A DNA stretch of 8,079 bases, from NCBI GenBank assembly GCA_900553525.1, contig USDZ01000072.1:1-8079 (forward strand), written 5' to 3'. Source of the stretch: an uncultured Oscillospiraceae bacterium (GTDB lineage: Bacteria > Bacillota > Clostridia > Oscillospirales > Acutalibacteraceae). A model generated the notes under the pieces. That model did not search any database. It was not told the origin of the DNA and worked only from the letters and a program-made list of their open reading frames with translations. The first letter of the stretch is position 1; each line of letters starts with the position of its first letter. A program made the position numbers and the translations under genes. This document shows positions 5,659-8,079 of this stretch, piece by piece.

Positions 5659-5684
5659 CGGCACGGGTTTTCCGGCCCGTGCCG
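5659..5684 (-). repeat. Intercistronic hairpin between rbfA and nrnA
   Basis: CGGCACGGG (5659-5667) and CCCGTGCCG (5676-5684) form a perfect 9-bp stem with an 8-base loop. It lies in the 67-bp rbfA-nrnA gap just upstream of the nrnA Shine-Dalgarno. On the minus strand no T-run follows, so it is not a classical terminator. It resembles in placement the hairpin before proB and may help mRNA processing or stability. Confidence 0.5.
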
Positions 5685-5707
5685 CCTTTGTATATCCTCC
5701 GTCCGTC

Positions 5708-6082
5708 TCATCCGTCGCCGGTGTCCCCGTCGGCCTGGTTTTGCTTTTCCAGATCGTGAAGGGTCTGCGCGATATGGGCGCTGTAGGCGATGGAGTCGTC
5801 GGCGATAAAGCGAAGTTCCGGCACGTGGCGCAGCCGCATCGCGGCCCCCAACTCGTGGCGGATATAGCCCGCCGCCGATGTCAGGCCCTTGACCGCTGTT
5901 TTGGCGGCGTCCAGACCGTCCATGGAACTGATATAGATTTTGGCGTAGGACAGGTCGCTGCTGACCTCTACCCGCACGATGCTGACCAGCCCGGACACCC
6001 GGGGATCCTTCACGGTGCGGAGAATAGCCGTCAGTTCCCGCCGGATGTCCTCGCTGGTCCGGTCCATCCGATAGCTGGACAT
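5708..6082 (-). CDS. rbfA: 30S ribosome-binding factor A
   Basis: RbfA binds the small ribosomal subunit late in assembly, near the 5' helix of 16S rRNA, and is needed for 16S processing and growth in the cold. The 124-residue protein is the usual size. It shows the KH-like family pattern: the basic N-terminal helix with RRELTAIL, then KDPRVSGLVSI, then VEVSSDLSYAKIYIS in the central beta strands, and finally LRHVPELRFIADDS. The last dozen residues are an acidic Gly/Asp tail that is not conserved. It starts at ATG 6080-6082, 58 bp after infB. A purine-rich AAAGG (6096-6100) upstream may serve as Shine-Dalgarno, with a small GAAA-loop hairpin between it and the start. The infB-rbfA order is nearly universal in bacteria and supports the call. 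Confidence 0.95.
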   Translation of the reverse strand: MSSYRMDRTSEDIRRELTAILRTVKDPRVSGLVSIVRVEVSSDLSYAKIYISSMDGLDAAKTAVKGLTSAAGYIRHELGAAMRLRHVPELRFIADDSIAYSAHIAQTLHDLEKQNQADGDTGDG

Positions 6083-6094
6083 GGGTTTTCACCC
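6083..6094 (-). promoter_or_regulatory. GAAA-tetraloop hairpin abutting the rbfA start codon
   Basis: On the minus strand GGGT-GAAA-ACCC lies immediately before the rbfA ATG. The four-base loop is a GNRA tetraloop, which is unusually stable. The likely Shine-Dalgarno (AAAGG, 6096-6100) is 13 bases from the ATG when unfolded; folding would bring the two much closer. A role in start-site selection or temperature response of rbfA is possible but inferred only. Confidence 0.3.
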
Positions 6095-6128
6095 GCCTTT
6101 CCCCCGCAAAAGGGATCCGGAACCCGGC

Positions 6129-6143
6129 TAAGCCTCTGGCTTA
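6129..6143 (-). repeat. Short hairpin overlapping the infB stop codon
   Basis: TAAGCC (6129-6134) and GGCTTA (6138-6143) pair around TCT. The infB stop TAA (6143-6141 on the minus strand) is inside the stem. No T-run follows, so it is probably not a terminator; the infB-rbfA junction likely remains on one transcript. Confidence 0.35.
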
Positions 6144-8079
6144 ATCCCGGTATTCCTCGATGATATAGGTCTCGTAAACGTCGCCTTCACGGATATCGTG
6201 GAACTTCTCCAGACCGATTCCGCATTCATATCCCTGGGCGACTTCCTTCTGATCGTCCTTGAAACGCTTGAGAGAGATCATCTTGTCGTCGGCGATGATG
6301 ATGCCGTCCCGTACAACCCGCAGCAGGTCGTTGCGGCAGACCTTGCCTTCGAGGACATAACAGCCCGCAACGGTGCCGACCCCCGTGATCTTATAGACCT
6401 GGCGCACCTCGGCACGGCCGTGTAGAACCTCCCTGGTCTTGGGCGCGAGCATCCCCTTCATGGCGGACTCGATCTCTTCGATGCAGTCGTAGATGATGCG
6501 GTAGAGCCGCATATCCACGTTCTGCCGCTCCGCGGCCGCCTGCGCGAGGGGATCCGGCCGGACGTTGAACCCGACGATGATCGCGTTGGACGCATCGGCG
6601 AGCATGACATCGCTTTCACTGACCGCGCCGACAGCGCCGTGGATGACCCGCACCCGCACCTCGTCGTTCGACAGCTTTTCAAGGGACTGGCGAACCGCTT
6701 CCACCGATCCCTGTACGTCGGCCTTGACGATGACCCGCAGTTCTTTCATCTCGCCCTGCTGCATCTGGTCGAACAGGTTGTCGAGCGTCACTTTCTGATA
6801 ATGGCTGAACTGCTCTTCCTTGGCAGCCTGACGGCGCTGCTCGACCAGTTCCCGCGCGAGTTTCTCGTCGGAAACGGCGTTGAAGACATCGCCCGCGGTG
6901 GGCACCTCGTCAAGTCCCATGATCTCGACCGGGACCGACGGTCCCGCCTCGTTGACCTTGCGCCCGTTGTCGTCGGTCATGGCGCGCACCCGGCCGACAG
7001 CGGAACCCGCCACCAGCACGTCGCCGGCGTGCAGGGTGCCGTTCTGGACCAGGACGGTTGCAATGGGGCCACGGCCCTTATCCAGCCGCGCCTCAATAAC
7101 CGATCCCTTCGCCGCCCGATCCGGATTCGCCTTGAGTTCCTTCACCTCGGCGACGAGAAGCACGGTTTCGAGCAGCTTGTCGATCCCCTGCCCGGTCACA
7201 GCGGACACCGGCACGCAGATGACGTCGCCGCCCCATTCCTCGGGCACCAGTTCATATTCTGTGAGCTGCTGCATGACTTTATCCGGATTGGCCTCCGGTT
7301 TGTCCATTTTGTTGATCGCGACGACGATGGAGACTCCGGCGGCTTTGGCGTGGTTGATCGCCTCGACTGTTTGAGGCATGATGCCGTCGTCCGCCGCCAC
7401 GACCAGGATGGCAATATCGGTCACCTGTGCGCCGCGGGCGCGCATAGCGGTAAACGCCGCGTGGCCGGGGGTATCCAAAAAGGTGATGGACTGGCCGTTT
7501 ATCTTAACCCGATACGCCCCGATATGCTGGGTGATGCCGCCGGCTTCTCCCTGTGTCACCTTGGTTTTGCGGATGGCGTCCAGGATGGAGGTCTTGCCGT
7601 GATCGACGTGGCCCATCACGACCACGACCGGATCCCGGGGCTTCAGGTTTTCATCGGCATCCTCGCTGTCGTCGATGATCCGTTCCTCAATGGTCACGAC
7701 TACCTCCCGCTCGACCTTGGCGTGGAACTCGCCCGCCACCAGGAAAGCGGTGTCGAAATCGATTTCCTCGTTGGCCGTCGCCATCACTCCGAGTCCCATC
7801 AGCTTTTTGATGACCTCGGCCACCGTGGCCTTCAGACGGGACGCCAGTTCCGCAACCGTGATGGTCTCGCCCACCGTGATGGTGATCGGCTTCATTTTCC
7901 GTTCCATCTGGATACGGCGAAGCCGCTCGGCCTCGGTCTCCCGACGGGGATGGGGCTTGCGGTACTGCTGGGATTTCTGGTTAATCTTCTGTTTTTTAAT
8001 TCCACCGCCGTCTCCGCGGACCTGCTTGGAGGCCTGGGCGAGCATGTCGAACTTCTCATCGTACCGGCCCACGTTGACC
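6141..8079 (-). CDS. infB: Translation initiation factor IF-2 (5' end outside window)
   Basis: IF-2 is the GTPase that places fMet-tRNA on the 30S subunit and promotes 50S joining. The frame is open to the right edge, so the true start lies beyond the window. A GTG at 8072 is internal to the typical variable, basic N-terminal region and is not taken as the start. Numbering from that GTG, a Lys/Arg/Gln-rich linker covers 1-60 and the IF2_N domain about 61-116. The G domain follows with GHVDHGKT (154-161), Thr181 in GGITQ, DTPGH (200-204), NKMD (254-257) and Ser290-Ala291 in VSAVTG. Domains II and III come next, and the C-terminal fMet-tRNA-binding beta barrel ends with the CGIGLEKFHDI region. 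All GTPase motifs are intact. It is followed 58 bp later by rbfA. Identification is certain; full length is unknown. Confidence 0.98.
   Translation of the reverse strand, partial: VNVGRYDEKFDMLAQASKQVRGDGGGIKKQKINQKSQQYRKPHPRRETEAERLRRIQMERKMKPITITVGETITVAELASRLKATVAEVIKKLMGLGVMATANEEIDFDTAFLVAGEFHAKVEREVVVTIEERIIDDSEDADENLKPRDPVVVVMGHVDHGKTSILDAIRKTKVTQGEAGGITQHIGAYRVKINGQSITFLDTPGHAAFTAMRARGAQVTDIAILVVAADDGIMPQTVEAINHAKAAGVSIVVAINKMDKPEANPDKVMQQLTEYELVPEEWGGDVICVPVSAVTGQGIDKLLETVLLVAEVKELKANPDRAAKGSVIEARLDKGRGPIATVLVQNGTLHAGDVLVAGSAVGRVRAMTDDNGRKVNEAGPSVPVEIMGLDEVPTAGDVFNAVSDEKLARELVEQRRQAAKEEQFSHYQKVTLDNLFDQMQQGEMKELRVIVKADVQGSVEAVRQSLEKLSNDEVRVRVIHGAVGAVSESDVMLADASNAIIVGFNVRPDPLAQAAAERQNVDMRLYRIIYDCIEEIESAMKGMLAPKTREVLHGRAEVRQVYKITGVGTVAGCYVLEGKVCRNDLLRVVRDGIIIADDKMISLKRFKDDQKEVAQGYECGIGLEKFHDIREGDVYETYIIEEYRD

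Noticed and set aside
5641..5664. Longer nrnA form starting at GTG 5664
   Set aside because: It adds eight non-conserved residues, lies in a hairpin stem, and would leave the good SD before ATG 5640 inside the gene.
5498..6163. Plus-strand 221-codon frame opposite nrnA, rbfA and the end of infB
   Set aside because: Covers parts of three conserved genes and two gaps on the other strand; no evidence of selection.
8070..8072. GTG at 8072 as the start of infB
   Set aside because: The frame stays open to the window edge and the residues following it belong to the usual basic linker before IF2_N, so the true start is further upstream.

Overview
The window is GC-rich bacterial DNA, and nearly all of it is one long minus-strand operon. 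In transcription order (right to left) it holds infB (5' end beyond the right edge), rbfA, nrnA, truB, a Nudix hydrolase, an M16 zinc peptidase, proB, and a small four-helix membrane protein of unknown function. The series infB-rbfA-nrnA-truB is the classic translation and RNA-turnover operon of Firmicutes. With the IF-2 and TruB sequence style and the PUA-less ProB, it suggests a high-GC member of the Clostridia, possibly Oscillospirales-like. That placement is inference; no rRNA is present.

Right part (about 4620-8079): core gene-expression functions. IF-2 starts translation, RbfA matures the 30S subunit, NrnA removes nanoRNA and pAp, and TruB makes tRNA pseudouridine-55. Short gaps of 48 to 67 bases separate the genes and contain hairpins. 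One gap (nrnA-truB) also holds a possible internal promoter.

Middle part (about 1150-3720): where ribF often follows truB in Firmicutes, this genome has a Nudix hydrolase of the Ap4A-hydrolase type, an M16B peptidase with an intact HxxEH motif, and glutamate 5-kinase. They are tightly packed (24 bp, 7 bp and 53 bp gaps), so co-transcription is likely, but a shared function is not evident.

Left part (1-1032): the operon ends with an unrecognised four-TM protein and then a bidirectional terminator (363-407). A plus-strand gene, of which only the last 22 codons are visible, runs toward it and stops at 69. A second terminator hairpin (304-354) faces the plus strand. Between them, a perfect Shine-Dalgarno sequence sits over a four-codon TTG-started mini-ORF, followed by an AT-rich 17-base palindrome; this is the oddest spot in the window.

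I found no CRISPR array, mobile element, tRNA, rRNA, defence cassette or clear new system. Most of the region is ordinary housekeeping DNA.
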